Counted from the stretch's first letter, positions 11,887 to 36,010 are shown. The stretch is 64,000 nt of DNA from Liolophura sinensis (GCF_032854445.1 NC_088303.1:16563501-16627500), one strand, 5' to 3'. A program made the numbers and translations. Notes: generated by a model from the sequence alone, not told the origin.

Positions 11887-14462
11887 AGTCAAATCAGCAA
11901 ACTTTCAGCCATTACCGCTATCGTTTCTCCCCTCCCTCAACAGAATGGCCTGTTCCGCTAAATAAGATGTGGTACAGCATCGATATTGGATCAGTTCATC
12001 TTGTAAGGTAAGCACAATGTTTCTCTTATACAGAATTGCGTTTCCAGTTAAAAGATGCAAGTTAAATGTCAGTACAACCAATGTAATAACTTTATTTCCA
12101 AATAAGATCATTCATTTAAGTTCTTGAAGAGTTATCAAAATTGTTTACCAGCTTGTCAGAATGATATTCACTTGGTCGTATGTTTTAACAGTTACAACAC
12201 AGAGGTCTACAATATGAGCGACTCGAAATACGTTGGGATTCAACGTGAATGGCTGATACAAGATCTGACAAAGGCCAATAAGAATCGGGCTCGCACACCA
12301 TGGATAATTGCGATTGGCCACAAGCCATTGTACTGCTCCACAACACATGAACACGACTGCAATGCGGAAGTATTCAACGTCAGAGACAGGTGTGTATCCT
12401 TATTATACTAGTGAAAGCATTAAAATCCAAACTTGAAGTCATTTCCACAGCGCAATTCTCCTCCACGGCTACATGTACAAATTCTCACTCTACACAGGGC
12501 AATACTCTGTATTTTTGTCTTATCAATCGATTGTGAAAAATCGGTGAAAAAATGTCTTGATTACGAATCCTAATCCACATCACCACAAGAATTTAATGGA
12601 TTAATTCCTTCATTACCTTTCAGTCTGTTGAAATACGAAGACAGTACATAGCCTGCTGTATCACAGCTTCAGAATGTAATGACTTTTTAACTGTGGTAGA
12701 CACAGTACTGCTTCTTAAGTTATGAAAGCCAGCCAGTCCTAATCCCCATTGGCATTTCCCTGTCTGATATCCGTTTTTTTCATTTTAGAAGAAACATGAA
12801 ATCTGAAATTAATATAGGTCATATATATAGTTTTACTTGTGTGTCTACAAATGTTGGAAGTCCTGCCCTTGAAATGGTCGTTGGAGAAACGCAAAATAAG
12901 TCTCCAAACAAAACGGCAACAGATATTGTAGCATGGTATACAGGTTGAATACTTATTTCACTCAGTCGTCTAGAGCATACTTTGCGTCTTTCCTACGTCA
13001 TTGAAAACTGGTGGCTGCTTCTCTTTCCGTCCTATTTTCGTACTTTATATACTTCCTTATTGGTTGTCGGCTGTTATACGAATGTCTTTTTCGACGCATT
13101 GGCGTGGCATATAGGTCGGTTCAATCGACATTTGGATAGTAATCTATGAAGTCGATTCAGTTGTTTGTTGATACCCAAAACCAAAGCCTAACACACATTA
13201 TCACTGAAGAACGAATATCCAGGTGCAGTTAATACTATTGTTATTCCTTTATTCGACGTGACTAAAGTTTCACTGTTAAAATACGAAGACTACGCATAGC
13301 CTACACAACCACAGCTTCTGAATGTAATGATGAATCCATGTTGGCAGTCTGGAAGAAGTTTTCTCCCAACACTCGGTGGACCTTCTCCTGGACGGACATA
13401 TGCACAGCTATGAGAGACTCTACCCCACCTACAAAGGGAAAGTAACCAGTATGAATTACAGCAACCCGTCTGCTCCTGTGACTGTCATCTCTGGAGCCGC
13501 CGGAAGTGGATTTGGCCTTGATACTATGACAGGAGCACCAGGTAAAACGTTTGTGTAGTGAAAAATAATTTCTCAACAAAGTCGTCGTCTTAGCCAGGAA
13601 ATGGTGGCATTGAACTTCTCACTGTGCTACACAGCGTGACAAAAAATGCCACTCGGCTCATTATCTGGAAAAAAGTGGACATTGCATGTAATACATATCA
13701 CATTGTTGCGAGATTTTGGGGAAAAGAATAATATTGTCACAGGTTTTGAAGAAATGAAACTGAGAATTGTTTTTTTCCATTCAACGAGAACGTATATTGA
13801 CACAATATACCATGAAATCCTTGTGAAAGGGTGGGTGGGGTAGTACACAAAACCATAAATAATATATCAGTGCATATATCCACGTGTTTGTCTAACTCGA
13901 TAATCAGTGTGTTTTCGAAGTTTTTTTTTTTTTTTTTTCAACTCTTCAACCAAGTATGGTCTCTTTAACAGGTCCTTGGACAGCCTTCCGTATGACCAAT
14001 AAGACTGGTTTGTTCAAAGGCTATGGCGTACTTACAGTGACCAACAGTACACACCTTCACTGGAAACAAGTGGCCTATACTGACAACCACGTGATTGACT
14101 CTTTTTGGTTGGTGCAAAACAATCACGGAAACTCTCATGTCGCTCACGAGCCCTCTTCCTCTTGGAATGCAGCCCAATATATCGAACACGTGAAAGACGT
14201 CATCAAATCCAACAAGGGCATCGCCATTGGTCTGACGTCAGCATTATCCGCGTTTTTGTTGCTAGGCTGCGTGTGTATATTCCTCCGCTGTCGGCGCCGG
14301 CGTGGAGTGACACGTCGGTGGGAAGTCGTGGATTACGACAAGAGTTTCTACTCGGACGTCCGCACGGAGGATGACGACTTCGCTTTTGATGATCCCGACC
14401 CAACCATGGAGGCGAACGGCACAACGCCGACAGCCAAACTATTGGGGAAGACTTCGGCGTAG
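11887..14462 (+). CDS. Purple acid phosphatase (ACP7-like), last four exons, copy 2
   Basis: Exons 11887-12007, 12192-12389, 13348-13541 and 13972-14462 (TAG). The first three exon lengths (121, 198, 194 nt) and all phases are identical to copy 1, showing tandem duplication. Visible motifs are HYRYRFS and MWYSIDIG in exon 1, W-I-I-A-I-G-H-K-P-L-Y-C in exon 2, and an intact GHMH followed by SYERLYPTYKG in exon 3. Exon 4 carries THLHWKQV, a membrane helix near IAIGLTSALSAFLLLGCVCI, a basic run and the tail DYDKSFYSDV. Unlike copy 1, both histidines of the last metal motif remain. By eye the proteins are roughly half identical in exon 2, so the duplication is not recent. The 5' exons are again missing. 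A candidate poly(A) signal is at 14688-14693. Confidence 0.85.
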
Positions 14463-14687
14463 CCAGAAGTAAACTACATATTCGCTGAAAAAAAGTTCAC
14501 CGAAGTGCCCAAGGAAGTGACTGGATGGTGTGAGGAAAGTCTGCGGGCGTTAGTCGCATCTAGAGGACAAGGTGGATGAATCTATTCCCAGACGAAAAGG
14601 TGGATGGAATATAGAAGTGATAAGGGCTACTTTTTTCACATCTTCGCGTGGGGAAGTTTATGCCATTTTTCATGGACTGGCAGTCCA

Positions 14688-14693
14688 AATAAA
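14688..14693 (+). terminator. Candidate poly(A) signal for phosphatase copy 2
   Basis: AATAAA 226 bp after the stop codon; no transcript evidence. Confidence 0.4.
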
Positions 14694-14887
14694 TTTTTGA
14701 GAACATATGGCAAGCCAAGTCTTTAACACTGAAAGATTGAATCAAATCACTATGATTTAAATCAGCCAGAAAACACAGTTGCCTTCGTTCACCATAAGGC
14801 AGTACCAGTATGTAAAAAGGACAACGCACAGGCCTTATAAGAAATATATACGCAACAGTGTGTGAATGAGACGATGCAGAAATTGTC

Positions 14888-15215
14888 AAGTTTTCCCAGA
14901 AACTGCGCATCACCGGAAACGGAAGACCTTGCTTAGTTTATTTTAACACAAGGCAACCTGGTCCCAGAAACTGCGAATCACCGTTAACGGACGGCCTTCA
15001 TTAGTGTATTTTAACACAAGGCAATGGGGTTCCAGAAAATGTGCACCGCGGGAAAGGGACGACCTTCATTGGTTTATTTTACACAGGGCAGTGTGGTCTC
15101 AGAAACTGCGCGTCACGTGAAAACGATGACCTTCATTCGTTTAACTGCAGCGTGCTCCCAGAAACTGTGAAACGACATTGATTGTTTATTTTAAAACACA
15201 AACGAACGGACTATC
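14888..15215. repeat. ~60-68 bp tandem repeat, about five degenerate copies
   Basis: CCCAGAAACTGCG or variants recur at about 14895, 14963, 15031, 15097 and 15157, each followed by GACCTTCATT and TTTATTTTAACACA variants. Confidence 0.85.
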
Positions 15216-16948
15216 TTGATTGGTTTATTTCCACCGATGGCATTGTGGTCAGTTCTGGTATGAATGTTGAATAGGATTACCTACAGCCTATAGGGTTTTA
15301 CCCTGGTAAAGGTGGACCACTTCCTGGAGGTGTCAGTCTGATCAGAGCTCTGCGACAAACACATACGCGCCATGAAAAAATTAAATCACTAATTTCGCTG
15401 TGTATCCTCTATTTTTCTCTGTACAATATTGGGTGACATGACCATGTAACTAATCCTTTGTTTGGTTTTAAGCCACTCTTGAAGTTTCTATTCTATTGCA
15501 CATGTACTAACGTGGCTCTAATATGTTCACAGTACACTCAGTATGTGCCAGGAAAACTGTATTCTGGGGGCGTCGAACACGTTGTATTTAGCGCACATGC
15601 AACTTTGTACATTTTAACTATGACATCTCACCACGGAGTGTGTAATATAATCATGTCATCAATAGATTTCGACATTGATCAGAAGTCCATAGGTATAATA
15701 GGCTTTTGCTTTCAAATGTTTGTAACCAAAAGTTGATCTTTAATTGTGTAACCATACATCTTTAACCATGGAGACTGTATGCTTCAACAAAGTGATAGCA
15801 CAGATATCAGTCGCTGTGGTACGCATGTACTTCACCTGTATGCCTGCTTTTTCTCCTTTTCCCTCTTGTTTTTAGTTCTAAGGAACACAGATATAGTGTT
15901 TTGTTTATATGCTGAGAGATAATGTCACCTAGGGTTTTCCCTGTTTCGTGAAGACTTATGGATTTCATTGGATCTGTTTTTAAGGCGAAATGCACACGAA
16001 ATACTTACTATACGCTCGGATTTTTTTTGATCACCTGCATGCCTGGCTTATATTTATTTTAATAAAATTATTATAATGAAATATAGAGGAGGAAATGTAT
16101 ATTTTCAGGTAAGCTGGCCATACGACTCGATCTGTTCTTAATGTATGCGGGTTGTACAGTACCATAATATTATTTCTGAGCTAAATCATACAGTATACTT
16201 GTGGGCCATTGTACTTGTTATATCTCACCCCGTATGTGTACAGATGACTATCCTATTTGTGTATGTTTACATATAAAAATGGTGTAGCATTACTACAGCA
16301 TATAAGAGGTATATGTACTCCCCAGGGTATATGTATGAATGTGGATATTTTAGGGTTCAAACTTGTAAATGAAACGTGTTGAATCTTTTGTATTCAGTGG
16401 AATATAGAAGTCATCCGCTCAAGAAATAAAAGCCTGCAGGAAGTTCCTGTAGATCTTTTTACATATTGCACTTTATAACCATATTCCTAATATAGCGTTT
16501 TGTTTCTTACATGCTAAGATAGCGCTTCCTGGTAAAAAAAATGTCGCCCTGTATATAAAATTATATTTGTGTCAGCAACGTTTTGTAATTGTCTCTTGTA
16601 TGTAATAAACCTTATATTTATGTCGTTTTCCCGGAAGTTGTGTCTTTGTCTTGGTGGCTAATAAACTCCTTTAAGATTGCACCATGTAATGTTCATGTAA
16701 CTAGATGTATATACATGTATGTATTTTTCATTGACTATATGTGATAAAGTGTTGATGACCGGCTCTTTGTCTATCTACTGTCTATATCCGTGCAGCTAGG
16801 GTATGCTGTAATTGGGGTAAAACGCTTTCAAGATGATGACTTTCGATTCTAGTATAAATCACGGCTGCCCAATACACAAGGGAGTAGGCTAGTTTTCGTG
16901 TGGGCTTGTATACGAGGGATTACACCCCACGTAAACGAAAGGTGCATC
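15216..16948. other. Intergenic, nothing recognised
   Basis: AT-rich. AATAAA hexamers near 16424 and 16606 have no assigned gene. A 92-codon open frame at 15458-15736 has no recognisable motif. Confidence 0.4.
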
Positions 16949-17104
16949 TCCAGCCGTAAGTGGGAAGGTCTTCCAGCAACCCGCGGATGGTCGTGGGTTT
17001 CCCCCGAGTTCTGCCCGGTTCCCTCACACCATAAAGCTGGTCGCCGTTGTAGAAGTGAAATATTCTTGATTACGGCGTAAAACGCCAATCAAATAGATAA
17101 ATAT
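16949..17104 (+). repeat. SINE family A, 5'-truncated
   Basis: Runs from AGCCGTAAGTGGGAAGGTCT through GCGGATGGTCGTGGGTTTCC to TTCTTGATTACGGCGTAAAA and an (AATAG/AAAT) tail. Confidence 0.9.
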
Positions 17105-18164
17105 ACGAAAGGTGTATAATATGCCTCAGCCACAATCGTGTTGTCACTGGACCGACAAAGGCAGATGGTGCGAAAGTCACGTCTTTCTGTGCTCTTAACT
17201 AACACTTGGCTTACGTGTTTTCAAATATTTAAATGACACCTATAGCGCCTGCATACTATGGTAAACTTTTTATTGTCTACTGTAAATTATAAAGAAGCTA
17301 TATTCGTGGAATCAAATTGTCTGTATTGTACCAAAAATTGCTCAAATTATTGCCTTCTGTTTGTATCAGACTCGTACTATTTGTAGTGTTAAAGCGATTT
17401 TAAAGTTTGACCGCATTGGAAGAGGCAGATTGAGCCGCTCTGGCACGCCAACCACCGAAAAAGTTGTCATGCGACTCGCTGTATGGATTTTAAGAAGTTT
17501 ATGGTCGATTTTGAACGGTAACACGTGCACAAACGAGGTATTTTGAGAAATATAAATATTTGAGCTACTGTAAAACAGCAGCAATAATCTATTACTCATT
17601 ACAGCACGTTTGAATGTGGAAGAGCTGAAATTTTAGAACTGATTCATGGCCTGTGAAAATATTATATCTAGGAAAAATGCTGAATTTATATGCAGGTCAA
17701 ATGCTTTACACTAAGTTTTATTTGTCCTATAAACAGCTTTTAGCATCTCCTTTTTTCTGAGATGCTTATAACGAATGTTCGGGCGACGAAGGTGTACAAT
17801 TTACCGATACAACACAACTAAATAACTAGCATGGAAGTATTCATCATGCAGAGAATTTTTCAGTTTAAAAAGTTTTGCATTTTAAAATTACATGATCATT
17901 TCTGGTGTTTAAGTATCCAACGGCACCTTAAATAGTTTACATATTTATTTATTTGATTGGCTCCTAGGCCATTCTCCCGCGGTGGCACAATAAACCCTAG
18001 ACCATGGAGGCCTCTAAAAAGCCTATATATACTACAAGTTACTATATATTTTTTTCTAGCTTAAGAGCTAAAACAAATCAACTTGATCTCCCACTGTCTC
18101 AGTGTCTCCCATATGCACTGATATATTATTTATGGTTTTCTCAGTTTGTAATCATCCCACACCC
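17105..18164. other. Intergenic, nothing recognised
   Basis: AT-rich sequence with short unrelated open frames only. Confidence 0.4.
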
Positions 18165-18395
18165 ATCAAACAACCGGTCCGGATAGCACGGTAGAGCGTC
18201 CGCTTCGGGAGCGGTAGATCCAGGATCAATTCTGGGTCGAGTCACGCCTAAGATATAAGAGCGTTGGAAATCCGTCCTGCAACAAGGAGGCACATTACAT
18301 ACACCTAAGGATTCCCTCGTCGTCATGTGACTGTCATATGACACCCTAAGGATTCTGAAAAATTGTTTAGCACTCACTCACTCACCCATCAAACA
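18165..18395 (+). repeat. tRNA-derived SINE, second family, (ACTC)n tail
   Basis: The tRNA-like head has an A-box-like TAGCACGGTAGAGCG and a B-box-like GGGTCGAGTCAC region. The body has GATATAAGAGCGTTGG, and the 3' end is TGTTTAGCACTCACTCACTC. The body differs from family A. Confidence 0.65.
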
Positions 18396-19249
18396 CGGGT
18401 ATGCACAGAAAAGCCATTCAAAACCTTACTGCTCTGCAGAACGTGACGACAACAAGGCATTCTGGGTTATTTTAGACAAGTGGCGTCTTGTCTTGTTGCC
18501 TACACTTGTGTCACTGTTGGTTTTTGTTGTTGCTGCTGTTTCTTTTCTTTCTTTTTTATTCTTCTTTCTTTCTTGTTTTTTTTTTTACTCAGTTCTGCAA
18601 AGTCACGATGCTATACAGTGGTGTTTGCAAGTTACTATAGCATTTAAGCACCTGCAATAGCAGTAAGGATAAAACCCTAACTGAGGTAAATTGGCAAGAG
18701 GTTGGATTTCACAGGTTATGTGTGACCATTTGCCAGCTATATCACACTGTCATTGCAAAATTACAGGGCATGAGTTTATCATTAGCTCTACTGCTAAGCC
18801 TATTATATAGGCCTACTGAGTAGAATTCGGCACTACTGTGGAAAACTATATATAGCTGTGCATAAACCCATAGCAGACTTTTCCATGCAGTTTAGAAAAT
18901 CATTCCATCTATTTCACAAACTTATTGTTGTCCAGAAAGAACCCCCGAAAATGCACAAAGGCAAACTTCATGCACCACAATAAAAACAAAACATCATCCA
19001 ATGAAAAATACTAAACCTATCAGATTATGATCCAGTAAACACAACTAAAAGCACTTCTTTATGTTACTATACTGTATACTTTGCGTTGTTAACATCTCTT
19101 TAAGCCATAAAACTGTGCAATGAGAAAAATCATCATGAAAACATATGTAAAGGAGGGAACAACAACGCATGTCGAACATGAATGATTGCTCAATCTGCAT
19201 GTTGGTTCGAAATTCGTCATCTATTTGTCAAAGGTCGGTTCTTTATAGG
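18396..19249. other. Intergenic, nothing recognised
   Basis: Contains a T/CT-rich low-complexity tract near 18536-18590; otherwise no feature. Confidence 0.4.
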
Positions 19250-19327
19250 CCTACTTTAAGCTCTCCGATTTCCTCCGCCAATAAAACTGAAACCCCGTGA
19301 TATAAGCGAAATATTCTTGAGCGAGAC

Positions 19328-19369
<42 letters not shown>
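19250..19369 (+). repeat. SINE family A 3' fragment ending in a (TA)n tract
   Basis: TTTCCTCCGCCAATAAAACT and TATAAGCGAAATATTCTTGA match the SINE 3' end. It then passes into about 40 bp of TA repeats (19330-19369). A second short fragment with TATAAGCGAAGAATTCTTGA lies near 19508. Confidence 0.7.
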
Positions 19370-19371
<2 letters not shown>

Positions 19372-19559
19372 GGTAACGCACCGGTACGTTATATATCTTG
19401 GCCGTGGCTTTAAAACAATTAAAGGATTTTTCAGATACGTAGCCGGTGAATAACGATAGATTACTCCGGGTATTTGGTTTTTTTCTATTCGTAAACCTTT
19501 CCCCCTCTTATAAGCGAAGAATTCTTGAGCATGAGAACGGGGTTATAAGTTTGATAAAG

Positions 19560-19785
19560 GACGAATGTCAAAGCTTAAGTTGCACATTGTCACCAGAGTA
19601 GTCTCCCTTGATAAATCGGAGCTTCTTAACCGGAAATTGTAGGAGTCATGTGACCAACAACAAAACACGGAAGACTGCCATTTTGATGCGATTTTATGGA
19701 CGGTTGGCGGATAAAAGTAAAAAACTTTAACATTTAGATTTTAAATATTTGAAACAAAACAGATTGGTAGGTCTCAAAATCATCT
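19560..19785 (+). promoter_or_regulatory. Candidate VPS4 promoter and 5' UTR
   Basis: Upstream of the VPS4 ATG are an ETS-like CCGGAAAT (19630-19637), an M-box/CLEAR-like GTCATGTGAC (19645-19654), a second CGGAAG (19668-19673) and a YY1-like GCCATTTT (19677-19684), with no TATA box. Family knowledge: ETS/YY1 clusters are common at TATA-less housekeeping promoters, and TFEB/MITF factors bind TCATGTGA. The assignment is inferred from position; the start site is unknown. Confidence 0.4.
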
Positions 19786-31226
<11,441 letters not shown>

Positions 31227-32931
31227 CGCTCTCTCTCCTGTGCATCTAGTCTTAAGTTCTTGGTTGATATAAATCTTCTCTGACCTCTGTCAGGAACCAG
31301 TGGCATTACAGTTGTGTGTAAGGTAGCTACAGTGATATCAGGACTCGGTATGACACACCTCTTGACCCTCTGACACATCAGGACATTGTGTGACGTATCT
31401 CTTGACACTGTGACATGTTGAGATTGTCTGGTACATTTGACACTGTGTGACATTTCTCTTGTAACATGTTGAGACTCTGTTTGACATACTAGGATTCCAT
31501 GTGACACATCAAAACACTGATTATGTTGGGATACATGTAGGCGACGCCATGTGTTTTCTGGAAGTTGTGTGCAGTGACTGAATAGCTGGGAAACATTTTT
31601 GCTATTTCGGCATTTGGCTGATGATAACTCTGCTTAGATCCGCTAAAACCATCTTTGTGTGGCTTCAGGATTGAAAAATGGTAGCATTCAAAACTGCAGA
31701 TAAGGTTTTAAACACAATTCATCAAACTACCAGATTATTACATTTTTTATAACAGTGTTATCCTTCCTCTTGTAAAAAGAAAAAAGAAAAAAGAAAAAGA
31801 GGAATGACGTAGTGGGAGTATGCATTCTGATGGAAGACATATGATCAGTGTACACTGTAACCTAGAATGTACTGACCTGTTCTTCGTGTCGCTTTGTTCT
31901 GTGTTGTCTTTCACTCCCCAAGATTAACTGGGTAGTATTGCCCCTGGTTTCTGACAGCCATTATATATTAGAATACAGCTGAAATATATATGAGGTCTCT
32001 TCATCAGTGTTATTTCCTGTATAAAGCTTGTGACAAAAACAAAATATTAAACTGATGGTCTCTGTTTCTGAAGTTTTTTTTATAGGTAACAATTCTTCTG
32101 CTGCTTTGGCATGTACATGTATATATATATATGATAGTCATGCTGTCCCTGGTCTATGAGTGCATATCTATAAACTACTGTATAAAGTCAGCAGTGAAGA
32201 CAGCACATAACAGCTACTGTCACAGCATTAGTAAGAATGCATTGGAAGATTTTGACGTAGGCAGTGATATGGCCTACAAATTCACTAGCTTCCATAGCCA
32301 ATGAATAAGATATACAGAACATGGTGATATTGTGACTAGCTCATTTAGAAGGTGTGCAGGTACAACACTGGGTGAAGATGTCTGGGACTACCTACGTGAA
32401 AGGACTTGAACTGGCGATATTAAGAAGAGTGTAGCCATGTTTAAGTGATCGTGTTTAATGGCCATTTAACATGTCACAGACTCTGAACATATTTGTATGT
32501 TTGCCTGGAAATATTTCTCAGATGTGACACAAAGTTAAGAAAATGTTGTACAGTAAAAAGAAGAAACCAAGTCATTGAGTCCATCAATATGTAATACAAG
32601 ACTTGAATGCCTGCTTTACCTACATGTATTTTAAATAGCTGTGTAAATACTGTAGATGAAAATTAATTATTCTCCTTCCCAGGTGTGACTACAGGTTATA
32701 TGTCATGACAACTGCAGGGAAGACAACCTGATATGGTCATGTGTAGTCAAAATAGTGGGATATATTCTGAAATTGGAATGCCAACTGATGATGCCAGATT
32801 GGCATTCATTGTAATTGTAATGAGCTTTCATCCGTGGTATATCTGTAATAAAAAAACGTTTACAGTGCTCTATACAAAAAGTATCAATCTCTGTTACTTA
32901 CATCAATTCTCAACGAAGCCATATAACAAAG
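31227..32931 (+). other. Probable VPS4 3' UTR
   Basis: Follows the TAA. It holds a degenerate repeat of TGTGACATGTTGAGA-like units at about 31330-31510, an A/G-rich tract at 31777-31802, a short (TA)n at 32119-32132 and a candidate AATAAA at 32847-32852. Its true end is unknown. Confidence 0.45.
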
Positions 32932-33022
32932 ACGCCGGGTTTCCTCCCACCATAATGCTAGCCGTCGTGGTATAAGTAAAATATTCCTTAGTAGAGGGTA
33001 AAACACCAATCAGATAATACAT
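32932..33022 (+). repeat. SINE family A, 3' fragment
   Basis: GGGTTTCCTCCCACCATAAT, TATAAGTAAAATATTCCTTA and AAACACCAATCAGATAATAC. Confidence 0.85.
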
Positions 33023-34136
33023 ATAACAAAGAACATGTTTTCACCATTGTCCAGTAAATATTATTTTGAACCTGGAAAAGAATATGGATTTAAATATGTC
33101 GGGGGGGGGGGGGGGAATAGTTTATTATGTGTTCATATGTATCACATTCACGTCTCCTAAATCCAGATTTTTTCTTCATACAGTACACGTTTTTTTCCCG
33201 AACCACGTACATCTCCTGCCGAAGATTTATGTTACAAAGCAAAATATGAGTACTTGTATAATGACATAAGTAAACTTGATTTTTTATGGGTCATGTTTGT
33301 AGACAGATTGTTCATAAATGTCCATCGTTTTGTACAGTGTACATAGTGCTACATGTAGGTCAAGAGTAATTCATTCCCTTCCGTGTAAAAATAAAAAAAA
33401 AAACAAACATTGGGTGTATAGACAAACAAGTCATATTTCAATCTGAAGATTTGTTGGCATAAGAAATGTTGCTGATAAATAAAAGCTGAAAAACGTTTAT
33501 TTGCACTCTTTTCCTCTTGTTATTGTTTGTTGAACAAGTGTTTTGAACCATTAATAACTTTTACATATCTCTTTGAGGTAAAATTCTGCGTAATTATACC
33601 ATTTCTTGTCATGAAGTTTAAAAGAAAAGGCAACAAACAACGCATGTATGATCTTAATTGTTAAGGAAAAGGGATGGAATGTCCATAGTTTTGATGTGAC
33701 AGGTAACCGGCAGAACTCTGTGTACATGTTGACAGCGGAAACGGGTGCCTTCATTAACACGTATAGGTCAAAACTGATAACGTGACGGAGATTTTGAGTT
33801 TTCCAATGTGCACAGGTTTGCTTACAGTGAATTTGAACATCTCGGTTATGCAACAACACAAACATTGTTTGGCTACATATGGCAAACTTTATGCTCAGGG
33901 GAATATCCGAGTAACGCTCTATTCCTTAAAATTAATGCAACAGAGGCTCCATTATTTTAAGAAATGGGCCGTTATGCGGACCTTCCGCTACTTAAATCCC
34001 ACCCTGCTGACAATCGTGTTTACATGGTTAAAAACACATTTGTGCCTTTAGGTCTGCAAGCTAAACAGCACAGATTTGTTATTCCTGTGATGCTCATTCC
34101 TTAAAAGTAATGTAGTGATGTAACAATGGTTTGATG
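33023..34136. other. Possible distal VPS4 3' UTR, then intergenic
   Basis: Contains a run of 16 G at about 33100-33115 and a poly(A) signal candidate AATAAA at 33478-33483. Overlapping open frames on both strands at 33551-34051 lack motifs and are not called. Confidence 0.4.
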
Positions 34137-34150
34137 TCATAGGTGGGTTT

Positions 34151-34416
34151 GGGGCCTTCGTGGCTCAGTTGATTAGCGCTCTAGCGCAGCGTAATGGCCC
34201 AGGAGTCTCTCACCAATGCGGTCGCTGTGAGTTCAAGTCCAACTCATGCTGGCTTCCTCTCCGGCCGTACGTGGGAAGGTCTCCAGCAACCTGCGGATGG
34301 TCGTTGGTTGCCCCCCCGGCTGTGCCCGGTTTCCACCCACCATAATGCTGGCCGCCGTCGTATAAGTGAAATATTCTTGAGTACGGCGTAAAACACCAAT
34401 CAAATAAATAAATAAA
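34151..34416 (+). repeat. SINE family A, full length with perfect target duplication
   Basis: A tRNA-related head (TTCGTGGCTCAGTTGATTAG, A box; GTGAGTTCAAGTCC, B box) leads to a body ending TTCTTGAGTACGGCGTAAAA and an (AAAT)n tail. TCATAGGTGGGTTT occurs at 34137-34150 and again at 34417-34430, a 14-bp target duplication typical of LINE-mediated insertion. This is the best reference copy in the window. Confidence 0.95.
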
Positions 34417-34689
34417 TCATAGGTGGGTTTTATAAGACCTATCTTTGAGCTAACAAATTGTGATCGTACGTCCTCTGTATAACGTTAAGCTTGTGAAAAA
34501 TGGGAAAATGTGAAAGGCACCGGTGATCAGATCAATGGTCAAAGGTTTGCAAATGTCAATGCATTTAGGAATGAAAATAGCCCATTGTGAAAATTGTTAA
34601 GAAATATACGTGGCATAACAAAGCAGCAGATGCATGGAGAGATCTTCTGCATGCAGTTACCTATTAGGTAAGGTAAGGTAAACATGACT

Positions 34690-34895
34690 GCATGGTTGAC
34701 CCGGTGTCAGTATAATGTGACTGGGTGGGGTACATATCATTTCTATTGCGGAGCACAGACGGGAGCACTTTGGAGGTATTGACTCGTCGTGCCACAAGAA
34801 GACTAAATATATGTAAAAACATTTAATGACTCCTCATCGTCACATCACTGAAAAATTGTTAACTACGACATTAAACCCAAGGCATACATACATAT
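34690..34895 (+). repeat. SINE-like element, third family
   Basis: AGTATAATGTGACTGGGTGG, GAGCACTTTGGAGGTATTGA and a 3' end ACGACATTAAACCCAAGGCA followed by (CATA)n. This matches a body and tail pattern I recall from bivalve SINEs, so family naming is from memory only. Confidence 0.6.
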
Positions 34896-35011
34896 ACCCC
34901 TCCGAATCGCTTTGTTACGGTGGATATTCCTGTAACAGCCCACGAGACACGAATCGCAGTCCCTGTACACTGGTAATGTTCATAACATAAATACCAAAAA
35001 TGCAAGGCTGT

Positions 35012-35139
35012 TGTAAGATACTGACGAGGGCTACCAGTGAGTGCCATGTTAGATCATTCTTTTATTATGTCAAGTCAAAACCCACAGCCCGTGAGATGAG
35101 GCTCCCGTGAGGGGTATCGCACATGTAACATACATTACA
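35012..35139 (-). repeat. 3' LTR of the Gypsy element
   Basis: Plus strand reads TGTAAGATACTGACG to AACATACATTACA. It aligns gaplessly to the other LTR at roughly 84% identity by eye. Confidence 0.85.
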
Positions 35140-35153
35140 CCCCTTTTCTTTAC
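35140..35153 (-). other. Polypurine tract of the Gypsy element
   Basis: Minus strand GTAAAGAAAAGGGG lies directly against the 3' LTR, the expected plus-strand primer site. Confidence 0.8.
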
Positions 35154-35326
35154 CATGTTACTTTTACTGTTTTATATGCCAATATAACAAACACAAGGGA
35201 TTACTTTGTGCCTTAAAGTCCATGACATAACCCAACACACAGATTTAAACAATCTGTACAAAGAAACTCATGCATGGAATAAACAAAACTGACTCAGTCC
35301 TTGTCATTTGTCCTTGATGTGCATTT

Positions 35327-35493
35327 GATTTATTTGATTTATTTCTTTGATTGGTATTTTACGCCGTACTCAAGAATATTTCACTTATACGACGGCGGCC
35401 AGCATTATGGTGGGAGGAAACCAGGCAGAGCGCGGGGCAAACCCACGACCATCCGCAGGATGGTGCCAGACCTTCCAACTTACGGCCGATATG
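35327..35493 (-). repeat. SINE family A, 5'-truncated, inside the Gypsy element
   Basis: Reversed tail TTTATTTGATTTATTTCTTT, then TTTTACGCCGTACTCAAGAA to TTCCAACTTACGGCCG. It inserted after the retroelement. Confidence 0.9.
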
Positions 35494-35818
35494 CATTTTA
35501 AAGCCAATGGATACCTTCATCAAGTAGAATTGAACTGAACACACAAGTGAAATTTACTGAATCCTTTGGTTGAATTGTAAACTATAATGTGGCTATAACA
35601 CTTTACGTTAGAGTCTCTAACCAAGCACATAAAATATTGCTTTACTCTTACACAGTCCATGCACCCATTTCACAGTCAGTTGATAGTAGTTATTGGAATC
35701 GCACTGGTCTGAATCACACGGCCAGAACGAGTAACAGATTGATTGTTTGAAGAACTGTGGTTGGGAGGGTAAACTGGTTAGATGGCTGTAGTTCAACTCC
35801 TGGTGGAATTATCTCAGG

Positions 35819-35950
35819 TACTGCTTCATTAACTTGTCTCAGATGTTTGCTTCATTAACTTGTCTCAGATGGTTGCTTCATTAACTTGTCTCAGATGTTT
35901 GCTTCATTAACTGGTCTCACATGTTCGCTTCATTAACTTGTCTCAGATGT
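35819..35950. repeat. 26-bp tandem repeat, about five copies
   Basis: GCTTCATTAACTTGTCTCAG recurs at 35823, 35849 and 35875 and onward at a strict 26-bp spacing, with a few changes in later units. Confidence 0.95.
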
Positions 35951-36010
35951 TTACGGTTACGACAGAATTTCTGATTTGTCTGATTTGTTTTCAGCCTTTC
36001 TCTCATCCCT

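Noticed and set aside
33551-34051. 104- and 89-codon open frames near the VPS4 3' end
   Set aside because: Low-complexity composition, no recognisable domain, overlapping on opposite strands.
34151-34250. tRNA gene candidate at the SINE head
   Set aside because: A- and B-box-like sequences are present but no cloverleaf acceptor pairing is visible and the sequence continues into the SINE body.
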